Origin: Enoplolaimus lenunculus
Taxonomy: Eukaryota > Nematoda > Enoplea > Enoplida > Thoracostomopsidae
Reading direction: 5' to 3'
Assembly (NCBI GenBank): GCA_030248215.1
Contig: JASANG010001382.1
Location: forward strand, 124,001-188,000
Length of the DNA: 64,000 bases
Translations under genes and position numbers: made by a program
Notes under the pieces: model-generated
What the model saw: only the letters and a program-made list of their open reading frames with translations
Databases searched by the model: none
Told to the model about the DNA's origin: nothing
Shown here: positions 33,401-41,872 of the stretch, one piece after another
Position numbering within the stretch: position 1 is the first letter of the stretch
How the letters are laid out: each line of letters starts with the position of its first letter

Positions 33401-33807
33401 AGTCCGGATCAGGTATGAAAACTTCGACCGGAGGAGGGTCACGTTCATTGACACAGGGTTCAGGATCCATTGATTCAAGCAAACAACCTTCCCGGGCTGC
33501 TTCTGATACAACGGCATTCAACTCCTCTGTTTCCAATCGATCATATCATACATGCTATGCATCAGCGGGGACTTGTGGCCATTGTGGTGCTAGTGGTAAC
33601 TCACGCCATCAATCAGCGTCGTATTCGACTGGGGGACGCAACCGGATGAGTTGCTCGACACAATCGCCGTCTGGCACAGCGTTGCAACCACTGGCCCTTG
33701 ACTCACTGGACGTCGCACGCCATCACGCTCCTTCATCTTTTCCTGAAGTTGACGAACCACCGGAAACCAAAGACGCCAGTTGTTCGCCTGTGCGATTCGA
33801 CAACTGA
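15288..33807 (+). CDS. ATGL/PNPLA2-like patatin triglyceride lipase with giant C-terminal tail
   Basis: Eight exons join in frame: 15288-15447, 15840-16072, 16519-16584, 28120-28390, 29305-30006, 30578-30710, 31107-31226, 31533-33807 (1,319 codons plus stop). The patatin domain is complete: glycine-rich loop SFAGCGFLG, nucleophile elbow GASAG (Ser38), catalytic Asp in YIDGG (about residue 157), and the ATGL hallmark [21 protein letters not shown] hydrolyses the first acyl bond of triglycerides on lipid droplets. A hydrophobic segment ([15 protein letters not shown], about 505-520) then [14 protein letters not shown] match the human ATGL lipid-droplet region. Human ATGL is 504 residues, so this is far longer: exon 5 inserts about 230 His/Gln/Ala-rich residues, including a basophilic kinase-like site (RRRST, about Ser335), and exon 8 adds about 757 Ser/Thr-rich residues. 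Intron 3 is 11.5 kb. Confidence 0.9.
15840..16072 (+). CDS. ATGL-like exon 2
   Basis: The acceptor is TATTATTTTAG and the donor GTGCAA/GTGAGG. It encodes [19 protein letters not shown] and [20 protein letters not shown], matching the ATGL patatin core. Confidence 0.88.
16519..16584 (+). CDS. ATGL-like exon 3
   Basis: 22 codons, [20 protein letters not shown] then GV, between TTAATTTCAG and GTAAGT. It aligns with the CSGFIPVYCG stretch of human ATGL. Confidence 0.88.
16858..17249. mobile_element. hAT-like non-autonomous element with perfect 8-bp TSD
   Basis: It begins CAGGGTGCAAAGCG and ends CAACTGCAGCCTG. GTAATAAT is duplicated exactly on both sides (16850-16857, 17250-17257). It lies in lipase intron 3. 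Confidence 0.82.
17258..20744. other. Lipase intron 3, no firm feature except fragments
   Basis: It contains a partial family A TTAGGC element (about 19890-19965), a coding-like stretch at about 18741-18948, and a piece of the GAACCATTTTTGGGCAAATG repeat also seen at 23840-23880. No exon could be joined to a gene. Confidence 0.35.
20745..21035. mobile_element. Foldback MITE (GTACATTTTGTACC ends)
   Basis: The outer arms GGTACAAAATGTACCACCGG and GCGTGCCGGGTACATTCTTG, followed inward by TTTTTGGCCGACCCCCC / GGGGGTTGGCCAAAAACGC, are inverted repeats. Relatives lie at about 43700-43960, 44690-44977 and 62150-62402. Confidence 0.62.
21201..21457. mobile_element. Possible MITE with GTCCGCTTAG ends
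   Basis: GTCCGCTTAG at the left is matched by CTAAGCGGAC at the right. The interior is AT-rich and includes TAGGCTTATGCTTAGG. Only one copy is seen here. Confidence 0.4.
21565..21690. mobile_element. CCGTCCGTCAC palindromic MITE
   Basis: TCGTCTGTCACCGTGCGGTA and GGTGACGGACGATGACGGAC are inverted arms around a TACTCATGTGCAC centre. It ends AAGTATAGCGCCACC like its relatives. Confidence 0.55.
21810..22193. mobile_element. Decayed hAT-like element
   Basis: TTCCGGTTCCGCC and CTAGTTCCGGTTGGAACCCTG blocks flank AT-rich sequence. TAATATAA before and TAATATAC after may be a target duplication (7 of 8). The left terminus is degraded. Confidence 0.45.
22886..23025. repeat. Dispersed repeat (GTGCCGGAGCAGACAGG)
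   Basis: It matches 60355-60520 (same start, then ACTCGCGAGCGAA and AAGCCAGACGCATTTT, then CAACCGGTTAGGATGG). A reverse copy lies near 52130-52260. The ends are not defined. Confidence 0.5.
23390..23880. mobile_element. Long foldback element, about 490 bp
   Basis: The left arm (CCAAGGACCACATTTGAGAC, then AAAGTTTGACAAATTACGTA) is the imperfect reverse complement of the right arm (TACGTAATTTGTCAAACTTT, GGTCCGAAGGGGGACCTTGG). The centre is CCAACGATTTGGGTCGACGC. A diverged relative spans about 25700-26260. Confidence 0.65.
25030..25170. mobile_element. Small foldback repeat
   Basis: GTACCCCCGTTTTCTTCTAA then CTTCACACACACACACACC is mirrored by GTGTGTGTGAAGAATTAGAA and CGTGGGGGTAC. Single copy seen. 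Confidence 0.5.
25700..26260. mobile_element. Foldback element related to 23390-23880
   Basis: GTCGCGACGAGTCGAATGGT and the later inverted match CACACGATTCGATTCAGCTC form arms. The right flank GAGAAGCTTAAATATGCAAA matches the right flank of the 23390-23880 element. Confidence 0.45.
26412..27051. mobile_element. CCGTCCGTCAC MITE expanded by an internal minisatellite
   Basis: The ends AAGGGTTGCGCTATACTTTT and CAACTATCAACGCAACCCTT are inverted repeats of the family. The usual hairpin (TACCGTGCGGTATCGTACGC...GTACGATAACGGATGG) sits at the right, while the left arm has expanded into the 21-bp array. Confidence 0.75.
26447..26905. repeat. 21-bp minisatellite, about 22 copies
   Basis: The unit is CCGTCCGTCACCCGTAYGGC plus one G. 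Variants alternate TATGG and TACGG. One copy is disrupted by a run of C at about 26781-26795. All frames stay open, which explains four long overlapping frames that are not genes. Confidence 0.93.
27266..27634. mobile_element. hAT-like element, GGTCTCGG subfamily
   Basis: It begins CAGGGATGGAAGTGTCGG and ends CGCCCATCCCTG. The flanks AGGCAGAT and AGGTAGGC are at best a weak duplication. Only 48 bp separate it from the next hAT-like element. Confidence 0.55.
27683..27996. mobile_element. hAT-like element with perfect 8-bp TSD
   Basis: The ends are CAAGGCGGAACCGGAATTAC and TTTCGGTTGCACCCTG. ATTCAAAC is duplicated exactly at 27675-27682 and 27997-28004. It ends about 120 bp before lipase exon 4. 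Confidence 0.85.
28120..28390 (+). CDS. ATGL-like exon 4 (catalytic Asp)
   Basis: The acceptor is TTGATTACAG and the donor AAGCGAA/GTGAGT. It encodes [20 protein letters not shown], then [17 protein letters not shown]-type helices and DALRFLMKR. The DGG carries the catalytic aspartate. Confidence 0.9.
28878..29244. mobile_element. hAT-like element in lipase intron 4
   Basis: The ends CAGGGTGCAACCGGAATTAC and GGAATTCCGGTTGCACCCTG are near-perfect inverted repeats. ATATTCAC before and ATTATTCAC after are an imperfect duplication. It is the best-preserved copy of the TIRs here. Confidence 0.82.
29305..30006 (+). CDS. ATGL-like exon 5 (His/Gln/Ala-rich insertion)
   Basis: The acceptor is TAATAATTTCAG and the donor GAAA/GTGAGT. 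It encodes about 234 residues with six consecutive His, five Gln, and [18 protein letters not shown], a basic site followed by an acidic patch. In human ATGL the equivalent linker is only about 70 residues. Confidence 0.78.
30418..30490 (+). mobile_element. tRNA-like SINE fragment
   Basis: GAGGTTCGATTCCAGG is a good B box and GCCGGGTGGAGTAACTTTTG a degenerate A-box region. It lies just upstream of lipase exon 6. No complete cloverleaf. Confidence 0.4.
30578..30710 (+). CDS. ATGL-like exon 6 (hydrophobic lipid-droplet segment)
   Basis: The acceptor is ATTGTTTTAG and the donor CGTCAG/GTACTT. It encodes [19 protein letters not shown] then [10 protein letters not shown]. Phase fits on both sides (A+CA, AG+G). 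Confidence 0.85.
30804..30986. mobile_element. TTAGGC-bearing MITE, family B
   Basis: The ends ATGTTACTTTAAGGGGCGTC and GCCCCTTAGAGTAACATTGG are inverted repeats. The interior has GAGGCTTAGGCTTAGG, a TTTTTGCAACGC spacer and TTAGGCTTAGGCTTAGG. Confidence 0.7.
31107..31226 (+). CDS. ATGL-like exon 7
   Basis: The acceptor is GTATTTTTCAG and the donor GCAAG/GTTAGT. It encodes [20 protein letters not shown] then [19 protein letters not shown], aligning with the RLLEWLPDVPEDIRW region of human ATGL. Confidence 0.87.
31533..33807 (+). CDS. ATGL-like exon 8 (long Ser/Thr-rich tail and stop)
   Basis: The acceptor is TAATATTTTTAG. It encodes 757 residues rich in Ser, Thr, Ala and Gly, then TGA at 33805-33807. 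One block near residues 979-1010 is not low-complexity ([20 protein letters not shown]). A 252-residue open frame on the other strand is a shadow caused by GC-rich codon use. Confidence 0.82.
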
Positions 33808-34277
33808 AATAAGGTTCTTGACGCAGCTTAAAAACAAAGCGATTGACAATCGCTGTTCAATATATTTTTAGGGTTGCACTGTACTTTTTGTCTATTTTAA
33901 TTTTTTACTGTTGTTCTTGGCCATCGGAGACACCAGGGCAACGCACGTGAATTTTCTCGTGGCACCCGCATCACAATTTGTTAGTAAAAATGTATTGTCT
34001 TACGTCGGACGACAAGTATACCGCCGCCCTTTATTGGCTGTCGTGCATCCATTAACAGCTGTCGACTCTGATTTTTAAAGTTGTGATGAGTTGTAGTCGA
34101 AATTAACTACAGTTTACGTGTCTGACGTATAGGACTTTGTTCCGAACAGCCTAAAGCGTTCGTTTAATCATAGCCTGTGGAATTAGTCGAGACATGGTAT
34201 CAGCATAGGTTGGTCGATGTATCCCAAGTTAATGGAACGTATTTATATTTATGCAAGTCATTGACCTGATTTAAACA

Positions 34278-34283
34278 AATAAA
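34278..34283 (+). terminator. Candidate poly(A) signal of the lipase gene
   Basis: AATAAA lies about 470 bp after the lipase stop. It is the first clear hexamer seen on the plus strand; a variant signal closer to the stop cannot be excluded. Confidence 0.3.
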
Positions 34284-34539
34284 TGTTTCATATTTCGTCC
34301 AGGTTCGTCAGAAAAAAGGTTTCGTTTCAGCTTGTAAGGTTTGATTTGTTGGTTAGAAAAGCGCAAGATCTATTGCTATCTGCGCATTGATGTAGCTACG
34401 AATGGTATTGGGAGTGGTCGTACGTCTCGTACCCAGATTGCTTTGTTATTGTTTGTTTTTTATGTTTATGTGCAGTGTTTAGTAGGTATACCCATGTGAC
34501 GTAGTTTGTTATGAGTATATTCTGGTAGTAGTTTGATAT

Positions 34540-34622
34540 GTCATGTGGTATATATATGTATCGATGTCTATATGTAGATATGTATGTATGTAATATATAT
34601 ATATGTATATATATTATATGCA
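34540..34622. repeat. TA/TATG microsatellite
   Basis: Imprecise ATATATGTATATA-type simple repeat. Confidence 0.7.
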
Positions 34623-35597
34623 TTTTATTTATGTGAAATCTTAAGCTTCTGGCCTTTTTCTAGTTGCATGGATTTTGGCGCGCCACCGTAACTGGAAATA
34701 GGTGCTACAAATATTAAATCTCGACATTGTGATATAATGCAATTTCCGCAATATGCACCCACCAGGTGACTTTTGAGGCGGTAGTGCGTTGCTCACGGAA
34801 GGCACAGGTAGGACGTAGGGTGGGGATATACTGAACGCGTGGCGCCGCAAGCCAAAGAGTTTGTTTACAAATTAATATGCTGTAGTGCTTTGCGGCAATA
34901 CACGCGTGTTACGGTACGGTGACGAACTGTTCAGGACGTCCTCAAAAGTATAGGGCCACCCATAGGCTGCTTTTAAGCCGCTAAAAGTAACATTGGACTG
35001 TGTAGCAATAGAATTCGTGGCTTGTGAGATCATATTAGCTAAGTTTCTGATCCGTTCTTCGTTTCCGCGAACCCCTTTTTGACGTATTTTTATTTGTATA
35101 TATTTGTATATCGTTTCTAGTGTACCTTAAATAATGGTGGTGGCTGGGTAGTTTCATAACGAGCGATATAGCGTAGCTTGGCACGGTTGTAGTCTTTGGG
35201 ACGCAAATCAACGTAATGAGTACATGAGATGGTCGTTTAAAGCAGAATTGGAAAGCAGGAAGCAAGGTTTGTAAAATCGAACTCCGGTTCCGGTAGAATA
35301 TGTGCCCGAGGTTCTGACAATTTTGGCCAATGTTACTTTAAGGGGCGTTAGTAAAATGATTAAATAAGTGAGTTCGTAACTTCAAGATTAATTTAAACCG
35401 TTAAATATCCAGATTTTCTGGGCACATTTGAAGCTAATTTCACAATTTTCTTAACGTTTATATTGGGGTTAAAGTTAAAAATGCTTCATGTGTCAAAAAT
35501 GTGAAGAAACTCAGATCTTTACGAGAAACACATATTCGGAAACATGATTTTACTACTGAAAGTAAATATTAAATCAATTTTCTTATCCAATCTTTAA

Positions 35598-35719
35598 GGC
35601 CAATGTTATTTTTAGGGGGCGTAACAGTAGATTAAGCGTAGTCCTAAGCCTAAGCTTAAGCAAAAAGTGTAATTTAGAATCTAAACGTTACCTGGACGCT
35701 CCTTAAAGTAACATTGGCC
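35598..35719. mobile_element. TTAGGC-bearing MITE, family B (reverse)
   Basis: The ends GGCCAATGTTATTTTTAGGG and CTTAAAGTAACATTGGCC flank CCTAAGCCTAAGC. A half copy with the same left end begins at 35325. Confidence 0.65.
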
Positions 35720-36233
35720 ACCTTTAGTGTACTTTGATCCGGCGAGTCTGGTTGGAATTTTGCCGTAGGTTTCGGCAGTTTCGACTGAAATTTTTTAAGT
35801 TTTTCTAAATTTTATTCGGTGAGTTCGCTTTTTAATGCTATTTTGAACGCTTTTTATCCTGTATTTCTGAACCAAAAAGAAATTCTTGACGACGTCAAAA
35901 ATTGTATTTGAAGTATAACACGAATTCGATTGCACTTGGATGGTGGACGTTCACAGCACCTGGCTTATGTTCAATACATGGGCCCTGTTTTATTTCTTGA
36001 ACGAAAACCCAAACAACGTTTATTGCAAGTGACAAATTGTGACACAATGATAAAAGTCAAACCGCATAAATATAATGTCAGATATAAAGCAAAATTTTCA
36101 AAAGTTTGCTTTGCTGTAAAAAAGAGTGACCCACAGTAATTATAAGATCCTGCCCGCTAAACCGAAACCTTCACCGAAGCCTAAGCTGATACCTAAGCCT
36201 GTGCCTTTGTTTTTGCAAGTCCACCAATATTTT

Positions 36234-36325
36234 GGCCAATGATACTTTTAGGGGCGTACCAGTAGATTAAGCGTATTCCTGAGCCTAAGCGTTGCAAAAA
36301 TGTGTTCGTTAAAATAACACGGGCC
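36234..36325. mobile_element. TTAGGC MITE family B, short copy
   Basis: GGCCAATGATACTTTTAGGG at the left, GTTAAAATAACACGGGCC at the right, with TTCCTGAGCCTAAGCG inside. Confidence 0.55.
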
Positions 36326-36382
36326 GATCTTTTAATGGACAGGTGCTATAATTATCATTTGCCGTAAAGAGTTTTTGATCTT

Positions 36383-36473
36383 CGATTTAAGCCTAAGCAA
36401 AAAATTAGTCTAAAGCTTTAACTCTATCGCAATCACGCAGAAAAACGTTCCGCACCTGATCTTAACATGGGCC
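36383..36473. mobile_element. TTAGGC MITE family A, half copy (reverse)
   Basis: GCCTAAGCAAAAAATTAGTC, TCACGCAGAAAAACGTTCCG and GATCTTAACATGGGCC form the family A left half in reverse. A similar half copy lies at about 36837-36935. Confidence 0.55.
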
Positions 36474-37354
36474 AAAACCATCTAACTTTATGAACAATAA
36501 AGCTACATGATTTTCTCTGTCATACAACGTGAAATGTATATGCCCACGGCCAATGACAGTCGAAGATAACTCGGAAATTACAAAACTTACCGTACGAAAA
36601 CAGACATTTTTGTGTACATTTGCTAAGTTAAGACAGATTTTTGGTTAAAAATTATTGTAAAGTTTAGTCATACAAAACAGTATGCGAAAATAGCAAACAA
36701 TAAAACAAATATATTACAATATATAAAAACAACAGTAAGCAAAGAATCTGCCAGTTAATAACACAAATATAACGAAGATTAAACGACCCGGACAAAATAA
36801 TTTCTGTAGCAAAAAGACGGTTATTAAAGGATCAACCTATTCGTAAGCCAAAGCAAAAAAGTTTGTCTAAAGCTTAAACTGACTCTATTATAGCTCTGCC
36901 AGAAAATGATCCGACCCTTTTCTATACATGGGTCGATATGTCTATTTCCGGTCAGCAACTTCGTTATACCAGCATATACCCTGGATCCGCCAGAAAACAG
37001 GATGGTTGGTCAGAAAAATATGATTGACGTTTTTCTTATTGTTTAGCTATAATTATAGCTAAAATACAAGCTCTTGTCGCTTGGGTGTTGCTCTTCATAG
37101 ACCATACCACCGACCAAGTTTTTGTTAAGTATTCACTGTTTTTCTAGTACCGTGCGTGCACACGCGGGTTGCTTGCAGTAACAATTTGCAATTGCAATAT
37201 GCAGATGCGCCTTTAGTCAAACGCTTTAAACTTTTCAAGTGCAAATTGCAGTTGTGATATTTTCGATACCAAAAACTTGCACGTCTGAATAGGACTTAAA
37301 GCAACAACTTCATCGCCGTCCAAACGAGAGCGTCGACAAATTTCAGTGAATATT

Positions 37355-40300
37355 TTACTTGATAATTCCTTCATATTTGCTCACAACGTCACGTACGTAA
37401 CCGATTGGAGACTCGTGCATCCCGTGTTTAGCGACGATAGAATTCAGTTTTGACAAATTTCCAGTTTCACCTTCAACTGGTTGTTGGCCCGATGCTCCAG
37501 CTGCGCTTAATTTAGTCTGAGTTTCAATACAGTCGTTTGAATCTGGCACAACGTTTGAAGTTACCGCCTTTGAAGCATCCGTCGCGTTTGAAGTTGCCGT
37601 CGACTTTGACGTTATAGCGTCGTTTGAAGCTACCGCCACCATTGGTTGCGAGCCACTCTGAAAATCGCTTCCAGTCACAGGTGATGCTTTCGAGTCGATA
37701 TAACTATCGCGAGGGTTGCGCAATCTTGAATACATTCCAGCTTCAGCAATATCGAGCCGTCGACGCAAATCTGAGACGCTTTGAGCAAAATTCGACAATT
37801 CAGTTTGATTGTTTTCCGGCGTTGGTGTTGAAAATCCAGACAACTCGCTACACGATATCATCATCGTAGCACACTGCTCCGAGTTAAGTCGAGGTCGACG
37901 AGCCGTTGTTGAGTCACGACGACTCGCAGCGGCAGCGTTGCTATGCGTACGCGAGAGTGTCGACCGACGCGAAATCGATCGACGCTGTCGTGATGATCGA
38001 GTGTCGTTGCCGTCGATGCTGTCTTCGAACACAGACGACGTTGACAGCTGTCGTTGTTGAAATCGTTTGATGCGTTCTGATACACGCTCGATTCCGTACA
38101 AATCACGCGTTGTTGTCAGAGCAGCTTCAAGCGATTTCAAATCGGACGACAGCTGTGGTTGTGGCAACGGTGGCTGCTGCAACAGGCGCGTCGCCGTCGA
38201 TGACTCAATTTCATCTGTTGTCGTACTGCGAGTCGATGCTGGTATTTCAGTCGACATTGCCGTTTCTGTTTTTGTTGTTGTTGTTGTTGTTGGGGGTGGT
38301 GTTGCTGTTTTTTCTGCTGCTGGTTTTGATTGTGATTGAGTTGGTATAACTCGCCGAGGCGATGTTGGGGGCGACGCAATAGCGTTAAGTTGCGCGTACG
38401 CCAAGGCTCGAGGACATAACCTGTTGTAGTACAAAATATCGGTTGAGCTGCCCGCTGGCGAAAACGTAGCACCGGTGGTTGCTTGACAGCAAGCGATCCT
38501 CAAATCGTATATTCTATTGGAAACATACGACGACTGAGAAGAATTTGTGTGCTGTTGCATTTCTTCATTTGTAGGAGCACCAGCTGATATCACATTTTGT
38601 TTGCTTGCACGCCATTGGTCACTTACATTCATCCTTTGAACTTCCTCATTTTCTATTGGTTCTTCATTTCGACACTGTTGGGTGTCATCGCATTCTGACT
38701 GGACGGCTAAATAGTGAGTTCCTGCTGCACAACTAACCAACCAATCAAATTCGTCTTCGCTAAAAATTGCCGAGTCGTCACCTTCACCATTGCTGCTTGC
38801 GTCCGCTGCCACTTCTTGACTTTCTTCCAGCTCTGCATCGAAGATATGTTCATATATTGAACTGGTATCTTCACAGTTGTTACGACGACTGCTCGTTGAC
38901 TCTCTATCGCAATCTGACTGGCCAACTTCACCAACACGCATTTGCATTGGTTGATGGCGAAACGCTGTATCGCATTCAGAACGGACAACTTCTATAGCTT
39001 GCGATACCATTGGCTGACTGCTCGGCTGACGCCCAACCTCTTGCTCAAATTTATTATTATTCAAGCTATTGCTCGCAAGATCTCGACTTGCAATACGTTG
39101 AATAAATCTATCTCCATTGCTAGGAACTGCGCTGATTGGCCACCTCATTTCGTTTGAAACTGCAAGTGATTTGGACCCTATAGTGACCTTTGGTTCCACA
39201 TTAATCGGTTGGTTTCTTTGTAGCGTCTGATATTCTCCCAGTGTTGCACTTGCAACTCGACTACGTCTCGAGCTCACAATCTCCGGTTCACCGATGTGTG
39301 ATTCAAACTGCAACGCTGTCGCTGACCGTGGTCGTCTCAACATCGCCGGTTTTCGGTTGAGTCGAATCGCCGGAGCAGCAGCAGCAGTAGCGGAGACAGC
39401 ACCACCAGCGCTGCGCTGCCATTGGCCACGGCCGACGCCGCTGATTGACGCAATCCAACGTCGTTGTGCGTCTTTTGATGGCGTTAACGGTGTTGAGTTG
39501 CGTCGAACAGCGACGACTCGTCGTGTTCGCCACCATCGGTCCGATTGCACCGGTGGTGGTAATAGATCCAGACTAGCGAAAATTCCTGGACGTCCGGATG
39601 TCTCGTCTTCAACCATGCATCTGGAATTCCGCGATGTCGATATATTTTCATCGTTGCTGCTGTTCGACGATCTGGTGAAACGACTGTGTTGTTGTCTGTT
39701 TTTATCGATGTCGCTTGGCGATTTTTCAACGTCCGTTGTATCAAGATTCGTTGGTGGCTCTTGTCGATTGCGGTTGCTCTTCATGATGCAACTTTGACTC
39801 GCACTGTTGCGTTGTTCGTTTCTTGCATTCGAGGGTCGTGTTACACTAGCGCAACCAGCGTAGACCAGATGTGAGAGGCGTTGAACTGCGTTTCGAATGA
39901 TATCTTTGCTTTGAGATTTGCTACGATTTGGTGAACCGCTTTGACTGCAAGCTTCAACCGAAACGTCTGGTGCTGTTTGGCGACAGACAGATTTGCAACC
40001 ATGAGCAATTAAGTTATTGCAAATTTTTCCATTTGTTGGCGTTCCATGTTCGCTGCAGGTACACTTCACTGCGGCCAAACCGACTTTTGCTTTGCTTATT
40101 TTCGCACGCGTATGAGCACCGCGTTGAGACACACGAGATTCTGAGTTTTCATTCGAGCTTCGTCGTAGATTGACACCCCATCGAGAGGTCGACGGCTCAT
40201 CAAGGCTGCAATGCATTAACCGAGCGTTTTTCCGATACCTAAATTTGCCATTTCGACCAACCAGTAGCGGTTGATCACTTGCCGCGTTGTCATTGGCTGC

Positions 40301-41512
40301 ACGCATTGTCCAATCAGATTGAATCCCAGGTGTTGTCGCACATATCGACTGGTTGATCACCTCGACAAAATCCCCAGAAGGGTAGAGGGGATTTAGCGCG
40401 TCTCCGTTTACAGTCGCCCCGACTGGTGAATTCGATCGATTGTCGCAACTCGAAGACACACGTTGTTGGGAGTCGTGTCGTGGCGACTCGGCAGCGTTCA
40501 TGGAAAGCGCATAACGCCGACGAGTTGGATTGCAAGTGCAACCGGATGTCTGGCAACTGGTGTCTTCAGGGACAAATCCAGTCGCGACTTGGGACGCAAC
40601 CCGCTGGGTTGCGGCGCAACACGCATCGACGCTGTGATTTTTGTTATAACACGGCATAGAATGCGAGTTGCGCGGTGTTGCCAGCAGCATCGCGTCACGT
40701 TGTGCTATGCTATCACGAAGAAATTCGCTCGCATATAACCATTGACACGCGTTGCTACCGGCATTGCGATTGGTCGAAGCGGTCGCGCTCACAGTAAGCG
40801 ATCGATGATTGGTTGCTTGATTCGCAGAACTGCCGTAGTCCTTTGCTGATTGGACTGTAATGTTTGGTATTTCTTCGTAGGTATGCTTTTGGCGGCCAAT
40901 GAACGCATTTCTAGCAGAGTTGGTTGGAATCGGTGGCGCAGGTTCGTTTGGTATCGACGATACTGAAGAATACTGATCTCCCATCGGAGCTGAACCAGTT
41001 TTAGACTGTACAGCAGCCAGTTGTGGTTTCGAGTTCATAGATGCGGGTGTTGCCACGGATTTATCTCCAGTTTTTCTTGACTCTGACAGTCGGCTAAAAT
41101 CTAGGGGTGGAACAGATGAGCGACCCACGAATGGTAAACGAGGTTTAGCAGCAAATGAGCAAAATCCAGGAGTGACGTTGCTATTCAAATTGGTTTCGGT
41201 ACTAAATTCAACACTTTTCGATAATTGTCTGACGCGATCGCGACCAGTTGAGTTGATCCTGTGGCGAGCTGAGTTGAGCACAACTGAGTCAATACAGTCG
41301 AGCGTTGATTTGACTGTAGTTGAGTTGAGTTGAGTCGCAGTGTGACCTGACAATGGCGATACTAAACATTTGCCCACTGAACTTCCAAAGTTGCAGTCGA
41401 GTTGACGATTGGCGCAACTGCGTCGCGATTCGTCGTTGAGTTGACTGCACGATTTGGAAGCTTGCATCGCCGCCAATCCAGTGTTGCAGTTTAAATGCGT
41501 ATGTCGTTGTGG

Positions 41513-41563
<51 letters not shown>

Positions 41564-41582
41564 CTGCTGTTGTTGCTGCTGC

Positions 41583-41625
<43 letters not shown>

Positions 41626-41872
41626 GGTGCTGTTGCTGTTGTTGGTGTTGTTGCCAATAATTATGTTGACTTGATCGCTCACTGTTGTATCCAACACCGT
41701 AGCTTGTTGATATGTGTGTCTTGCGAGGAGTTGCGGTGTGCGTGGCGTTGTACTGGGCGACACAGCAATCAGCGCTATGGCGACTAGTCGCCGGCTTTGT
41801 GGTACGCGTTGACTCAACAGAAAATCGTCGATGGTAGAAAAATTTCTCCAAGTTGAGCTCTCGAGAACGTTT
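37355..41872 (-). CDS. RhoGEF exon 13 (long C-terminal tail, polyGln)
   Basis: The acceptor is TTTTTTTTGTTTCAG. It encodes 1,505 residues: [16 protein letters not shown], a 50-residue Gln/His tract (mostly CAA codons, 41655-41506), then Ser/Asn/Arg-rich sequence, an acidic [14 protein letters not shown] patch, [16 protein letters not shown] and [14 protein letters not shown] before the stop. Confidence 0.87.

Larger units (their letters stand above)
33808..37354. other. Intergenic interval between the convergent lipase and RhoGEF genes
   Basis: It holds a possible lipase poly(A) signal, an AT microsatellite (about 34540-34622), family B elements and partial family A elements. No further gene is recognised. 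Confidence 0.5.

Noticed and set aside
41289-41817. Poly-Thr, poly-Asn and poly-Val frames
   Set aside because: They are alternative frames of the CAA/CAG tract that codes polyGln in the RhoGEF.
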